From assembly GCF_002874965.1 (NCBI RefSeq), contig NZ_CP025624.1, positions 1-64,000 on the forward strand: a stretch of DNA of 64,000 bases, written 5' to 3'. Every line of letters begins with the position of its first letter. Positions within the stretch are counted from its first letter, which is position 1. Position numbers and translations under genes: made by a program. The notes below the pieces were generated by a model. It did not search any database and was not told the origin of the DNA. It saw only the letters and a program-made list of their open reading frames with translations. Positions 33,412-44,467 of this stretch are shown piece after piece. The stretch is from Pseudomonas sp. NC02 (GTDB lineage: Bacteria > Pseudomonadota > Gammaproteobacteria > Pseudomonadales > Pseudomonadaceae).

Positions 33412-34380
33412 ATGCAGGCGCAATTGATCGCGCTCGATTGGGGAACCAGTTCCCTTCGTGCTTACAAGCTCGGCCCGGCAGGCGTCGTGATCGAACGGCG
33501 CACCTTGGCGTCGGGGATCATGCACCTGCCCACTGAAGCCCGGGAAATAGCCGGTGTTCGCTGCAGCAACGGGTTCGAGCTGGCATTCGACGCAGCCTGC
33601 GGTGACTGGCTCGACACCCAGCCCGACCTTCCCGTTATCGCCTGCGGCATGGTCGGCAGCGCCCAGGGCTGGAGCGAAGCGGCTTACCGCGACACCCCGG
33701 CCGACGTTTCTACCCTCGGCCAGGCGCTGCATGTGGTGCGCAGCCTGCGGGGCGCAGCGGTGCACATCGTGCCCGGTGTGATTCAACGCGGCGCGTTGCC
33801 CAATGTGATGCGCGGTGAAGAAACCCAGGTGCTCGGCGTGCTGCAAAGCCTGTCTGCCCATACCGGGCGCGATGTATTGATCGGCCTGCCGGGCAGCCAT
33901 TCCAAGTGGGTGGAGGTGGTGGAAGGCTGCATCACTCACTTCGATACTTTCATGACCGGCGAGTTGTTCGCCGTGCTCAGTCAACACAGCATTCTGGGGC
34001 GCACCCAGCGCCCTTCCGAACAGTTCCAGGTGGCCGCTTTTGATCGCGGTGTTCAGGTTGCGCTGTCGGCAGACGGCCAAACGGGGCTGTTGTCGAACTT
34101 GTTCAGCGCACGCTCCCTGGGATTGACCGGCGAGCTGGCGCCTGACGAGCAACCGGACTATCTGTCCGGGCTGTTGATCGGCCACGAACTGACCGGCCTG
34201 CGCTCTCGCAAGCCCAACCAGCAGCGCGACATCGTCCTGGTCGGCACACCCCAACTCTGCACCCGCTACCAGCGTGCACTCCAACTCTGTGGCTTCCCCC
34301 ACGTGACCCTGGCGCAGGAGGCTACCGAGCGTGGCCTTTGGCAGCTGGCCATGGCGGCGGGGCTGCTGCCTGCAACCTGA
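33412..34380 (+). CDS. dgoK: 2-dehydro-3-deoxygalactonokinase
   Basis: The 322-residue sugar-acid kinase phosphorylates 2-dehydro-3-deoxygalactonate at C6. The N-terminal phosphate-binding motif is IALDWGTSSLRAYKL; LIGLPGSHSKWVEV and FMTGELFAVLSQHSIL are typical of DgoK. I used the ATG at 33412, preceded by GGTGAAG; the frame is open further upstream but passes through the promoter. First gene of the galactonate operon. Confidence 0.93.
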   Translation: MQAQLIALDWGTSSLRAYKLGPAGVVIERRTLASGIMHLPTEAREIAGVRCSNGFELAFDAACGDWLDTQPDLPVIACGMVGSAQGWSEAAYRDTPADVSTLGQALHVVRSLRGAAVHIVPGVIQRGALPNVMRGEETQVLGVLQSLSAHTGRDVLIGLPGSHSKWVEVVEGCITHFDTFMTGELFAVLSQHSILGRTQRPSEQFQVAAFDRGVQVALSADGQTGLLSNLFSARSLGLTGELAPDEQPDYLSGLLIGHELTGLRSRKPNQQRDIVLVGTPQLCTRYQRALQLCGFPHVTLAQEATERGLWQLAMAAGLLPAT

Positions 34381-34393
34381 CGAGAGGCCCGAC

Positions 34394-35014
34394 ATGCTCA
34401 AGCAAGCACTGACACACAACGGTTTGATCGCGATCCTGCGCGGCCTGCGACCGGAGGAGGCGCTGGCGATCGGCGAGGTGTTGTACACGGCGGGCTTCAG
34501 GGTGATCGAAGTGCCGCTGAACTCGCCGGATCCTTATTCCAGCATCCGCATCCTGCGGGACAGCCTGCCCGCCGATTGCCTGATCGGCGCCGGCACCGTG
34601 CTGACCCCGGAACAGGTCGATCAAGTCAAAGCCGCCGGCGGCCAGGTGATCGTCATGCCCCATAGCGATGCCAAGGTGCTGCGAGCCGCCAAGGCCGCGG
34701 GCCTGTATCTGTCGCCGGGTGTGGCCACGCCCACCGAAGCGTTTGCCGCGCTGGCCGAAGGCGCCGACGTGCTGAAGCTGTTCCCAGCCGAGCAAATGGG
34801 CCCGGCGGTGGTCAAGGCTTGGCTCGCGGTACTGCCCGCCGGCACCGTGCTGCTGCCGGTGGGCGGCATCACCCCGGACAACATGCAGGTATTTTTCGAC
34901 GCGGGCGTCAAAGGCTTCGGCCTGGGCTCCGGGTTATTCAAGCCGGGCATGAGCGTCGCCCAAGTGGCGAGCAACGCCCAGGCCTACGTCGCCGCCTGGC
35001 ATGCCTTGGGCTGA
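34394..35014 (+). CDS. dgoA: 2-dehydro-3-deoxy-6-phosphogalactonate aldolase
   Basis: The 206-residue class I aldolase cleaves KDPGal to pyruvate and glyceraldehyde 3-phosphate. The Schiff-base lysine is Lys128 in DVLKLFPAEQ and the catalytic Glu39 lies in RVIEVPLNSP. It is 13 bases after dgoK with GAGAGG upstream of the ATG. Confidence 0.94.
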   Translation: MLKQALTHNGLIAILRGLRPEEALAIGEVLYTAGFRVIEVPLNSPDPYSSIRILRDSLPADCLIGAGTVLTPEQVDQVKAAGGQVIVMPHSDAKVLRAAKAAGLYLSPGVATPTEAFAALAEGADVLKLFPAEQMGPAVVKAWLAVLPAGTVLLPVGGITPDNMQVFFDAGVKGFGLGSGLFKPGMSVAQVASNAQAYVAAWHALG

Positions 35015-35047
35015 TCAGCGTTCTCCATCTACAAGAGAGATAAGAAG

Positions 35048-36196
35048 ATGAAAATCACCAAACTGACCACCTTCATCGTCCCGCCGCGCTGGTGCTTCCT
35101 CAAGGTTGAAACCGACCAGGGCGTGACTGGTTGGGGCGAGCCCGTTGTCGAGGGCCGCGCCCATACCGTGGCTGCCGCGGTCGAAGAATTGTCCGACTAC
35201 TTGATCGGCAAGGACCCACGCAATATCGAAGACATCTGGACCGTGCTCTATCGCGGCGGTTTCTACCGTGGCGGCGCGATCCATATGAGCGCTCTCGCCG
35301 GTATCGACCAGGCGCTGTGGGACATCAAGGGCAAGGCCCTCGGCGTGTCGGTCAGCGACCTGCTGGGTGGCCAGGTGCGCGACAAGATCCGCGTGTATTC
35401 GTGGATCGGTGGCGACCGCCCGGCCGACACTGCCCGCGCCGCCAAGGAAGCCGTGGCCCGTGGTTTTACCGCGGTGAAAATGAACGGCACCGAAGAGCTG
35501 CAATTTCTCGACAGCTTCGAAAAAGTCGACCAGGCCCTGGCCAACGTCGCCGCCGTGCGGGATGCGGTCGGGCCGAACGTCGGCATCGGCGTCGACTTCC
35601 ATGGCCGGGTGCACAAACCCATGGCCAAGGTGCTGATGAAGGAACTCGACCCCTACAAACTGATGTTTATCGAAGAACCGGTGCTCAGCGAAAACTACGA
35701 AGCGCTGAAAGAACTGGCGCCGCTCACCAGCACCCCGATTGCCCTCGGCGAGCGCCTGTTCTCGCGCTGGGACTTCAAGCGCGTGCTCAGCGAAGGCTAC
35801 GTCGACATCATCCAGCCGGATGCTTCCCACGCCGGCGGTATCACCGAAACCCGCAAGATTGCCAACATGGCCGAAGCCTACGACGTGGCCCTTGCCCTGC
35901 ACTGCCCGCTCGGCCCGATTGCCCTGGCAGCGTGCCTGCAGCTGGATGCGGTTTGCTACAACGCGTTCATCCAGGAACAGAGCCTGGGCATTCACTACAA
36001 CGAGAGCAATGACCTGCTGGATTACGTGCGCGATCCGGGTGTTTTCGACTACGACCAGGGCTTTGTGAAAATCCCCAACGGGCCAGGCCTGGGCATCGAG
36101 ATCAACGAGGAATACGTGATCGAACGCGCGGCCATCGGGCATCGCTGGCGCAATCCGATCTGGCGGCATGCCGACGGCAGCTTCGCGGAGTGGTAA
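35048..36196 (+). CDS. dgoD: D-galactonate dehydratase
   Basis: The 382-residue enolase-superfamily enzyme converts D-galactonate to 2-dehydro-3-deoxygalactonate. The N terminus [25 protein letters not shown] and the metal-binding barrel segments [29 protein letters not shown] and [13 protein letters not shown] are typical. It follows dgoA by 33 bases. A REP doublet separates it from the transporter. Confidence 0.95.
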   Translation: MKITKLTTFIVPPRWCFLKVETDQGVTGWGEPVVEGRAHTVAAAVEELSDYLIGKDPRNIEDIWTVLYRGGFYRGGAIHMSALAGIDQALWDIKGKALGVSVSDLLGGQVRDKIRVYSWIGGDRPADTARAAKEAVARGFTAVKMNGTEELQFLDSFEKVDQALANVAAVRDAVGPNVGIGVDFHGRVHKPMAKVLMKELDPYKLMFIEEPVLSENYEALKELAPLTSTPIALGERLFSRWDFKRVLSEGYVDIIQPDASHAGGITETRKIANMAEAYDVALALHCPLGPIALAACLQLDAVCYNAFIQEQSLGIHYNESNDLLDYVRDPGVFDYDQGFVKIPNGPGLGIEINEEYVIERAAIGHRWRNPIWRHADGSFAEW

Positions 36197-36227
36197 ACAC
36201 CGCGAATTTGAGATGAAAACCCAATCA

Positions 36228-36319
36228 ATGTGGGAGCGGGCTTGCTCGCGAAGGCGGAGTGTCAGTCAACACCTCCGCTGCTGGTAGACCGCTTTCGCGA
36301 GCAAGCCCGCTCCCACATT
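36228..36319. repeat. REP doublet between dgoD and the MFS transporter gene
   Basis: AATGTGGGAGCGGGCTTGCT (from 36228) and its reverse complement (to 36319) form inverted arms of about 30 bases. It lies between two genes of the same operon direction and could dampen distal expression. Confidence 0.9.
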
Positions 36320-36376
36320 TGATTCGGTTTCGTCAGTAAGACCTGTCCTCAATAACCATAAGAAGAGGCAACCCCC

Positions 36377-37681
36377 ATGCAATCCGAGTCCTTCACCGGG
36401 CAGGCTTCTTTAGTCACGCCCAGCCGAAAGCGTTTCTTCATCATGGTGCTGCTGTTCATCACCGTGGTGATCAACTACCTGGACCGCAGCAACCTGTCGA
36501 TTGCCGCTCCGGCCCTGACCAGCGAGCTGGGGATCGACCCGGTGCATGTCGGGCTGATCTTCTCCGCGTTCGGCTGGACCTACGCGGCCATGCAGATTCC
36601 CGGCGGCTGGCTGGTGGACCGGGTGCCGCCGCGCATTCTCTACAGCGTCGCCCTGCTGCTGTGGTCGGTGGCCACGGTGATGCTCGGTTTCGCCGCCAGC
36701 TTCATCGCGCTGTTCGTATTGCGCATGGCGGTGGGCGCCCTGGAGGCCCCGGCCTACCCGATCAACAGCCGCGTGGTCACCACCTGGTTCCCCGAGCGTG
36801 AACGGGCCACGGCGATTGGTGTTTATACCTCCGGGCAGTTTGTCGGGCTGGCGTTTCTCACGCCGGTGTTGGCCTGGCTGCAACACACCTTTGGCTGGCA
36901 CATGGTGTTTGTCGCCACCGGCGGCGTGGGCATTGTGTGGGCGTTGATCTGGTACGCGGTGTACCGCGAGCCACGGGATTTCAAAGGCGCGAATGCGGCG
37001 GAAATCGAGCTGATCCGCGAAGGCGGCGGGTTGGTGGACATCCAGGCGCAGGCGGCCAAGGCGCCGTTCAGCTGGGTCGACCTCGGCATCGTGTTGAGCA
37101 AGCGCAAGCTGTGGGGGATCTACCTGGGGCAGTTCTGCCTGAATTCCACGTTGTGGTTTTTCCTGACGTGGTTTCCGACCTACCTGGTGAAATATCGCGG
37201 CATGGACTTCATCAAGTCCGGCCTGCTGGCGTCGCTGCCGTTTCTGGCGGCGTTTGTCGGGGTGCTGTGTTCGGGGCTGTTTTCCGATTGGCTGATTCGC
37301 CGGGGAGCGTCCGTGGGGTTTGCGCGCAAGTTGCCGATCATTGGCGGGCTGTTGATTTCCACGGCGATCATCGGCGCCAACTTTGTTGATTCCACGGCGT
37401 GGGTGATTGCGTTTCTGGCGGTGGCGTTTTTCGGCAATGGCCTGGCGTCGATCACCTGGTCGCTGGTGTCGACCCTGGCGCCGGCAAGGCTGCTGGGGCT
37501 GACCGGAGGGGTGTTCAACTTCATCGGCAATCTGTCGGCGATTACCACGCCGATCGTGATTGGCTTTCTGGCGACCGGGGATTCGTTTGCGCCGGCGATT
37601 ACGTACATCGCGGTGCTGGCGTTGTTGGGTGCGTTGTCCTACATCTTGCTGGTCGGCAAGGTCGAGCGTATCGAGATTTAG
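36377..37681 (+). CDS. MFS transporter, probable D-galactonate uptake (DgoT-like)
   Basis: The 434-residue inner-membrane protein has about twelve hydrophobic segments. It carries the start of the anion:cation symporter family (FFIMVLLFITVVINYLDRSNLSIAAPAL), as in DgoT, GudP and ExuT. Its position after dgoKAD makes galactonate the most likely substrate; other hexonates are possible. Confidence 0.87.
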   Translation: MQSESFTGQASLVTPSRKRFFIMVLLFITVVINYLDRSNLSIAAPALTSELGIDPVHVGLIFSAFGWTYAAMQIPGGWLVDRVPPRILYSVALLLWSVATVMLGFAASFIALFVLRMAVGALEAPAYPINSRVVTTWFPERERATAIGVYTSGQFVGLAFLTPVLAWLQHTFGWHMVFVATGGVGIVWALIWYAVYREPRDFKGANAAEIELIREGGGLVDIQAQAAKAPFSWVDLGIVLSKRKLWGIYLGQFCLNSTLWFFLTWFPTYLVKYRGMDFIKSGLLASLPFLAAFVGVLCSGLFSDWLIRRGASVGFARKLPIIGGLLISTAIIGANFVDSTAWVIAFLAVAFFGNGLASITWSLVSTLAPARLLGLTGGVFNFIGNLSAITTPIVIGFLATGDSFAPAITYIAVLALLGALSYILLVGKVERIEI

Positions 37682-37689
37682 GCGACTGC

Positions 37690-37835
37690 TGCGGCGAGGG
37701 AGCTGGTGTGGCGAGGGAGCTTGCTCCCGCTGGAGTGCGCAGCGCTCCCAGGATTTTGGGGCCGCTGCGCAGCCCAGCGGGAGCAAGCTCCCTCGCCACA
37801 CCAGCTCCCTCGCCACAGCAAGCTCCCTCACCACA
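37690..37835. repeat. REP-like inverted repeat of the GGCGAGGGAGC class with partial copies
   Basis: Arms 37705-37733 and 37774-37802 are exact reverse complements beginning GGTGTGGCGAGGGAGCTTGC. Further partial copies flank it on both sides (37690-37704, 37803-37835), suggesting nested or tandem growth. It lies between the convergent MFS and RcnB-like genes. Confidence 0.85.
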
Positions 37836-37849
37836 AAAGCAGTGCGGCT

Positions 37850-38293
37850 CTAGTACAGCGCGCCATCCAGAATCTGATAGACGATGCTGGTGCCAACGGC
37901 GATCAATACGATGTCCCCACCCGAACGGCGCCATTCATAACCAGGGTATTGCGGCAGATGGCCCAGCGCCCGTGGGTCCAGACGCTCACCATAGTAGTTT
38001 GGCGGCAGGCGCTGGCCGCGCACCAGGTGGATGCCGGGAGGCGGCGGCGCGCCACGGCGGAAGTCGCCATGGTTGTCGCGGATGACCTGTCTCACTGGAC
38101 CAAAGTCCTGAGGCGGCCCGCCACGGTGGTTGTCCTGCGGCCCGCGATGGTCATCGCCACGTTGATCGTGCTGGCCCTGTGGGCCACCACGGTCAGGTCC
38201 GCCACCCTGATCATAGGGCGCAGCTTGGACCAGGGCGCTGGCGCCAAGCACCAGCACGCCTACACCTGCAATCAAACGTTTGGGGATTTTCAT
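37850..38293 (-). CDS. RcnB-like periplasmic protein
   Basis: The 147-residue protein has a signal peptide (MKIPKRLIAGVGVLVLGASALVQA), a Gly/Asp/His/Gln-rich low-complexity segment (about 25-70), and a C-terminal region of RcnB type (LVRGQRLPPNYYGERLDPRALGHLPQYPGYEWRRSGGDIVLIA). RcnB in E. coli acts in nickel/cobalt homeostasis; here the metal role is only inferred. It lies downstream of trpA beyond a terminator. Confidence 0.8.
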   Translation of the reverse strand: MKIPKRLIAGVGVLVLGASALVQAAPYDQGGGPDRGGPQGQHDQRGDDHRGPQDNHRGGPPQDFGPVRQVIRDNHGDFRRGAPPPPGIHLVRGQRLPPNYYGERLDPRALGHLPQYPGYEWRRSGGDIVLIAVGTSIVYQILDGALY

Positions 38294-38321
38294 GGGGCTG
38301 TTTCCTCAGTACTGCACGAAC

Positions 38322-38357
38322 AAAAAAGGGATTTCGAACCGGGTTCGAAATCCCTTG
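38322..38357 (-). terminator. Rho-independent terminator of trpBA
   Basis: AAGGGATTTCGAACC and GGTTCGAAATCCCTT form a long stem; on the minus strand it is followed by a T-run. It lies about 75 bases beyond the trpA stop codon. Confidence 0.88.
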
Positions 38358-38433
38358 GTCTTGTTAGCTTAGGTGCTGATTTGCCAGCATGATTCCTCTG
38401 TATCAGGAACTTTACCTACCGCTTACGAGCCGC

Positions 38434-39243
38434 TTACTTACGGGCGTTGCGTACACCTTCCGACAGCGCCGAGCACAGGGTCAATACACCGTCGATGGCC
38501 TGTTGATCATTGCTGGCGTTGGCGATGTGGTCGATCAGTGCCGACCCCACCACCACACCGTCTGCCAGGCGGGCGATTGCAGCGGCCTGCTCCGGGGTGC
38601 GGATGCCGAAACCGATGCTGATCGGCAGGTCGGTATGCCGACGCAGACGGGCCACGGCCTCTTCGACGTGTTCCAGGGTCGCGGCGCCTGCGCCGGTCAC
38701 ACCGGCCACCGAGACGTAGTACACAAACCCTGAGCTGCCGTTGAGCACGGTCGGCAGGCGCGCGTCGTCGGTGGTCGGCGTGGTCAGGCGGATAAAGTCG
38801 ATACCGGCAGCCTGGGCCGGGTCGCACAGCTCGCCGTTATGTTCCGGCGGCATGTCGACCACGATCAGGCCGTCGACGCCGGCTTCTTTCGCATCGCTGA
38901 TGAAGCGTGGCACGCCGTACATGTGGATCGGGTTGAAGTAGCCCATCAGCACCAGCGGCGTGTCGCTGTTGCCCTCGCGGAACTCGCGAACCATTTGCAG
39001 GGTTTTCGTGAGGTTCTGCTTGGCGGTCAGCGCGCGGATGTTGGCCAGTTGAATGGCCGGGCCGTCAGCCATCGGGTCAGTGAACGGCATGCCCAGTTCG
39101 ATCACATCGGCGCCGGCCGCCGGCAAGCCCTTGAGGATCGCCAGCGAGGTGTCATAGCCCGGGTCGCCAGCGGTGACGAAGGTCACCAGGGCGGCGCGGT
39201 TTTGTTCTTTCAGTTGCGCAAAACGTGTTTGCAGGCGGCTCAT
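38434..39243 (-). CDS. trpA: Tryptophan synthase alpha chain
   Basis: The 269-residue subunit cleaves indole-3-glycerol phosphate to indole. The catalytic Glu lies in [19 protein letters not shown], with [10 protein letters not shown] further on. It directly follows trpB, with no bases between the trpA start and the trpB stop. Confidence 0.97.
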   Translation of the reverse strand: MSRLQTRFAQLKEQNRAALVTFVTAGDPGYDTSLAILKGLPAAGADVIELGMPFTDPMADGPAIQLANIRALTAKQNLTKTLQMVREFREGNSDTPLVLMGYFNPIHMYGVPRFISDAKEAGVDGLIVVDMPPEHNGELCDPAQAAGIDFIRLTTPTTDDARLPTVLNGSSGFVYYVSVAGVTGAGAATLEHVEEAVARLRRHTDLPISIGFGIRTPEQAAAIARLADGVVVGSALIDHIANASNDQQAIDGVLTLCSALSEGVRNARK

Positions 39244-40579
<1,336 letters not shown>

Positions 40580-41476
40580 ATGAGCCGAGACCTCCCACCG
40601 CTGAATGCTTTGCGCGCTTTTGAGGCGACTGCGCGCCTGAACAGCGTTAGCCAGGCCGCTGAGCAACTGCATGTGACCCATGGTGCGGTCAGCCGGCAGC
40701 TCAAGGTGTTGGAAGAACACCTCGGCGTCAGCCTGTTCGCCAAGGACGGGCGCGGCCTCAAACTCACAGATGCCGGCATTCGTCTGCGGGATGCGAGTTT
40801 CGAGGCGTTCGAGCGACTGAGGGACACCTGCGCCGAGCTCACGCAAAGCAGTGCCGATGCGCCGTTTGTGCTCGGCTGCTCCGGCAGCCTGCTGGCGCGC
40901 TGGTTTATTCCGCGTCTGGGGCGCCTGAACGCCGAGTTGCCGGATTTGCGCCTGCATCTGTCGGCGGGTGAAGGCGATCTTGACCCACGCCGCCCCGGCC
41001 TGGACGCGCTGCTGGTGTTCGCCGAACCTCCATGGCCGGCGGATATGCAGGTGTACGAATTGGCCAGCGAACGCATCGGCCCGGTCATGAGCCCGCGTTT
41101 TGCCCATTACGAGCGATTGCGCCAGGCGCCTCCCGAGGCGCTGCTGAATGAGGCCCTGTTGCACACTACCTCACGCCCGCAAGCCTGGCCCAGCTGGGCG
41201 CAGCACCATGGGATCGACGCTGGCGCGTTGAAGTACGGTCAGGGGTTTGAGCATTTGTATTATTTGCTGGAGGCGGCGGTGGCCGGGCTGGGGGTAGCAA
41301 TTGCGCCTGAGCCGCTGGTGGCAGAGGACCTGCGAGCGGGTCGCCTGGTTGCGCCGTGGGGTTTCAGTGAAACCCCGGCGCAACTGGCGTTGTGGCTACC
41401 CAAGCGCGCCGCAGATGGGCGCGCCGGGCAACTGGCGCAGTGGCTCAAGGCTGAGCTTGCGCGCCAAGACGTTTAG
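40580..41476 (+). CDS. trpI: LysR-family activator TrpI
   Basis: The 298-residue regulator has the LysR helix-turn-helix ([42 protein letters not shown], about 6-50) and is of the GcvA/TrpI type. It is divergent from trpBA. The start is the ATG at 40580 ([14 protein letters not shown]). It ends in a 4-base convergent overlap with the DUF883 gene. Confidence 0.93.
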   Translation: MSRDLPPLNALRAFEATARLNSVSQAAEQLHVTHGAVSRQLKVLEEHLGVSLFAKDGRGLKLTDAGIRLRDASFEAFERLRDTCAELTQSSADAPFVLGCSGSLLARWFIPRLGRLNAELPDLRLHLSAGEGDLDPRRPGLDALLVFAEPPWPADMQVYELASERIGPVMSPRFAHYERLRQAPPEALLNEALLHTTSRPQAWPSWAQHHGIDAGALKYGQGFEHLYYLLEAAVAGLGVAIAPEPLVAEDLRAGRLVAPWGFSETPAQLALWLPKRAADGRAGQLAQWLKAELARQDV

Positions 41477-41799
41477 TCGCCGCGTTTGCACAGCAAGTAA
41501 GCCGCCAGCAGACCCAGCGCGCCGACGGCAACACCGGCGGTAGTCCATGGATGCTCTTGCGCGTAGTCCCGTGTTGCAACACCGGTTTCGCGGATTTTGA
41601 CTTTGCTTTCTTCGTAGGCATCGCTGATCAGGTGGCGGGAATGCTTGAGGGCGTTCTCGGCATTGCTTTTCAGGGCCTTCAGGGTTTTGCGCGACTCGTC
41701 AGACGCATCGTCCTTGAGGCTTTCCAAAGATTTGAGCAGGCTCGAAATCTCGGCTTCCATGCTTTCCAATGACGCTTTGCGTAAAGAGGTGTTGGCCAT
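41473..41799 (-). CDS. DUF883 (ElaB/YqjD-like) membrane-anchored protein
   Basis: The 108-residue protein is a long charged amphipathic helix or coiled coil (about 10-80) followed by a single C-terminal membrane segment ([21 protein letters not shown]). This matches the ElaB/YqjD family, inner-membrane proteins that bind stationary-phase ribosomes in E. coli. Its last bases overlap the end of trpI. Confidence 0.87.
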   Translation of the reverse strand: MANTSLRKASLESMEAEISSLLKSLESLKDDASDESRKTLKALKSNAENALKHSRHLISDAYEESKVKIRETGVATRDYAQEHPWTTAGVAVGALGLLAAYLLCKRGD

Positions 41800-41955
41800 G
41801 TGGGCTCTCCTGGAGTGATTGAGTGGCGTGTGTTGTTTCCGACTGCGGCGGTTTCAGAAAGTGCAGTAAATCTGAACTTTCACATCGCAATAGCCGCCAG
41901 AAGCAGTACGAGAATTCACTGCTAGTCTTGATTAACGACCCCAGGAGAAAAACTT

Positions 41956-42171
41956 ATGAGTGATCATCACACCTACAAGAAAGTCGAACTGGTGGGCTCT
42001 TCCGCGACCAGCATCGAGGAGGCCATCAACAATGCCCTGGCTGAAGCCAGCAAGAGCATCAAGCACTTGGAGTGGTTTGAAGTGACCGAAACCCGTGGCC
42101 ACATCAAGGACGGCAAGGCTGCGCATTTCCAGGTCACCCTCAAGGTGGGGTTCCGAATTGCCAGTAGTTGA
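41956..42171 (+). CDS. Dodecin family flavin-binding protein
   Basis: The 71-residue protein has the dodecin fold signature: [44 protein letters not shown], then [13 protein letters not shown]. Dodecins form dodecamers that store or buffer flavins. AGGAG lies 9 bases before the ATG. Confidence 0.92.
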   Translation: MSDHHTYKKVELVGSSATSIEEAINNALAEASKSIKHLEWFEVTETRGHIKDGKAAHFQVTLKVGFRIASS

Positions 42172-42288
42172 TTGAGCCGGTTGAACTTGCGCGCTGGCCG
42201 ATTGCCATAAACTCCGCTACAACCTTTAGGCACGTCGACGTGACGAGCGGCGACGTGCTTCCTTTCGATCAACCCAAGGAAGTGACGG

Positions 42289-42516
42289 ATGAAGAACTTT
42301 TTGTTGGCGGTAGGTTTGTTGAGCATTGCGGGCACGGCCCTGGCGGCGGGCAAGCCTTGTGAAGAGCTGAAAAGCGAGATTGCGGCGAAAATCGACGCTA
42401 AAGGCGCTTCGGGCTACTCCCTGGAAATCGTGGACAAAGGTGCTGCACCTAGTGACCACACGGTTGTCGGCAGCTGTGAAGCCGGTACCAAGGAAATCGC
42501 CTACAAGCGCGGGTGA
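42289..42516 (+). CDS. DUF1161 periplasmic protein, copy 1
   Basis: The 75-residue protein has a signal peptide (MKNFLLAVGLLSIAGTALA). The mature part of about 56 residues holds two cysteines, in PCEELKSEIAAKI and GSCEAGTKEI, that could form a disulfide. It belongs to DUF1161; function unknown. A paralogue lies at 44468. A terminator follows. Confidence 0.87.
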   Translation: MKNFLLAVGLLSIAGTALAAGKPCEELKSEIAAKIDAKGASGYSLEIVDKGAAPSDHTVVGSCEAGTKEIAYKRG

Positions 42517-42533
42517 TCCCGTGTTACAGACGT

Positions 42534-42564
42534 AAAAAACCGACGCGAGTGCGTCGGTTTTTTT
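42534..42564. terminator. Rho-independent terminator after DUF1161 copy 1
   Basis: ACCGACGC and GCGTCGGT pair around GAGT, flanked by an A-run and a T-run. Confidence 0.88.
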
Positions 42565-42572
42565 ATGCCTGC

Positions 42573-42626
42573 GATCCCTCGCTCCGCGTGGGAATGAAGC
42601 CTGGGATGCTCTGCGTCCCGCCTCAC
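42573..42626. repeat. Degenerate single copy of the GTTCCCACGC-class repeat
   Basis: Fragments CTCCGCGTGGGAATG and GATGCTCTGCGTCC resemble the left half of the repeat at 29327-29440, but no matching right half is present. Confidence 0.5.
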
Positions 42627-42634
42627 TCCTGGAT

Positions 42635-43636
42635 TCAGCCCTTCATGACCTGCGCCAGCAGCTCGTAGGAATGAATCCGGTCGGCATGCTCGTACAGGTC
42701 ACAGGTGAAGATCAGCTCATCCGCGCCGGTCTGCTCCACCAGCACTTCCAGCTTGGCGCGGATCTTCTGCGGGCTGCCCACCATGGCCAGGCCGAGGAAA
42801 CTGCCCACGGCGTCTTTCTCATGGGGCAGCCACAGGCCGTCCATGGTTTTGACCGGCGGGCGCTGCACCAGGCTTTGCCCACGCATCAGCGCGAGAATTC
42901 GCTGGTACACCGAGGTGGCCAGGTAGTCGGCTTGCTCATCGGTGTCGGCGGCCACCAGCGGGATGCCGAGCATCACATAGGGCTTGTCCAGCACGGCCGA
43001 AGGCTTGAAGTGGTTGCGATAGACGCGAATCGCTTCATGCATCAGGCGCGGTGCGAAATGTGAGGCAAAGGCGTAAGGCAAACCGCGCTCGCCTGCCAGC
43101 TGCGCACTGAACAGGCTGGAGCCCAATAGCCACACAGGGACGTTGGTGCCGGTGCCGGGTACGGCGATCACTCGTTGGTCCGGAGTGCGCGGGCCGAGGT
43201 AGGCCATCAGTTCTGCCACGTCTTCCGGGAAATCATCAGCGCTGCCGGAGCGTTCACGGCGCAGGGCGCGGGCGGTCATCTGGTCGGAGCCTGGTGCGCG
43301 GCCAAGGCCCAGGTCGATGCGGCCCGGGTACAGGCTTTCCAGGGTGCCGAACTGCTCGGCGATCACCAACGGTGCGTGGTTGGGCAGCATCACCCCACCG
43401 GAACCGACACGGATCGTCGAGGTGCCGCCGGCCAGGTAACCCAGCAATACCGAGGTCGCCGAGCTGGCGATGCCGTCCATATTGTGGTGTTCGGCGACCC
43501 AGAAACGGTTGTAGCCGAATTTTTCCACGTGCTGGGCCAGGTCCAGGGAATTGTGCAGCGACTGCGCCGGGCTGCCGTTGGCGCGCACGGGCACGAGGTC
43601 GAGGGTCGAGAACTTTACGTCGGACAGCGATTTCAT
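42635..43636 (-). CDS. LLM-class (luciferase-like) flavin-dependent oxidoreductase
   Basis: The 333-residue protein matches the group with the motifs [43 protein letters not shown] and [15 protein letters not shown]. These are FMN-dependent reductases or monooxygenases whose substrate cannot be told from sequence. The start [17 protein letters not shown] at 43636 is typical; upstream in-frame ATGs are less likely. It is divergent from the OsmC gene. Confidence 0.87.
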   Translation of the reverse strand: MKSLSDVKFSTLDLVPVRANGSPAQSLHNSLDLAQHVEKFGYNRFWVAEHHNMDGIASSATSVLLGYLAGGTSTIRVGSGGVMLPNHAPLVIAEQFGTLESLYPGRIDLGLGRAPGSDQMTARALRRERSGSADDFPEDVAELMAYLGPRTPDQRVIAVPGTGTNVPVWLLGSSLFSAQLAGERGLPYAFASHFAPRLMHEAIRVYRNHFKPSAVLDKPYVMLGIPLVAADTDEQADYLATSVYQRILALMRGQSLVQRPPVKTMDGLWLPHEKDAVGSFLGLAMVGSPQKIRAKLEVLVEQTGADELIFTCDLYEHADRIHSYELLAQVMKG

Positions 43637-43853
43637 AAGCCTGCTTCTCCAATGGGGGCGCAGGCTTCTTAGACGAACCAAAACCTGCCGCTTCATGTGC
43701 ATGTCCTATGCAATGAGGGCATATACCCGAGATTCAATAGCGATGGTGAAATTTCCTACTTAATCGCTAGGTTTCTCCGACAAGATGAACTTTGCCGTGG
43801 CGTCTATCCTCAGAACCCTTACTGACGCAAAACCACCGTTCGAGGAGACCGCT

Positions 43854-44285
43854 ATGAGTATTGTTAAAAAAGCATCCGCGCATTGGGAAGGCGACCTGAA
43901 GACTGGCCTGGGTTCCATTTCCACCGAAACCGGCGTTCTGCGTGAAGCGCCTTACGGCTTCAAGGCCCGTTTCGAAGGTGGCAAGGGCACCAACCCTGAA
44001 GAACTGATCGGCGCAGCCCATGCCGGTTGTTTCTCCATGGCGTTTTCCATGATTCTCGGCGATGCCGGGCTCAAGGCCGACAGCATCGACACCCAGGCCG
44101 AAGTGACCCTGGACCAAGTGGACGGTGGCTTTGCGATTACTGCCGTGCACCTGACCCTCAAGGCGAAGATCCCGGGCGCCAGCCAGGCGCAGTTCGATGA
44201 GCTGAGCAAAAAGGCCAAGGAAGGATGCCCCGTGTCCAAGGTACTGAATGCAACCATTACCCTGGATGGCACCCTCGTTAATTGA
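43854..44285 (+). CDS. osmC: Organic hydroperoxide reductase OsmC
   Basis: The 143-residue thiol peroxidase reduces organic hydroperoxides. The catalytic cysteines are Cys59 in AAHAGCFSMAFS and Cys125 in KEGCPVSKVLNA, the same numbering as E. coli OsmC. I used the ATG at 43854, preceded by GAGGAG. Confidence 0.93.
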   Translation: MSIVKKASAHWEGDLKTGLGSISTETGVLREAPYGFKARFEGGKGTNPEELIGAAHAGCFSMAFSMILGDAGLKADSIDTQAEVTLDQVDGGFAITAVHLTLKAKIPGASQAQFDELSKKAKEGCPVSKVLNATITLDGTLVN

Positions 44286-44293
44286 TCGACCCT

Positions 44294-44393
44294 TGTAGGA
44301 GCGAGCTTGCTCGCGAAGCGCTCAAAGGCGCCGCGCTCTTCCAGGCGGCACGCGTTATCGTTGACGTTTTTCGCGAGCAAGCTCGCTCCTACA
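44294..44393. repeat. REP-like doublet (TGTAGGAGCGAGC variant)
   Basis: Arms 44294-44317 and 44370-44393 are exact 24-base reverse complements beginning TGTAGGAGCGAGCTTGCTCG. Located between osmC and the second DUF1161 gene. Confidence 0.9.
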
Positions 44394-44467
44394 CGTTCAG
44401 GTATGGTCGAATAGCCGATTGCAGACTCAGCGCACACCCGTGCGCGTGCATTCAGGGAGCTTCACAC

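Noticed and set aside
37850..38293. A metal-binding His-rich effector in the RcnB-like protein
   Set aside because: The low-complexity segment is short and typical of this family; no further motif supports a distinct function.
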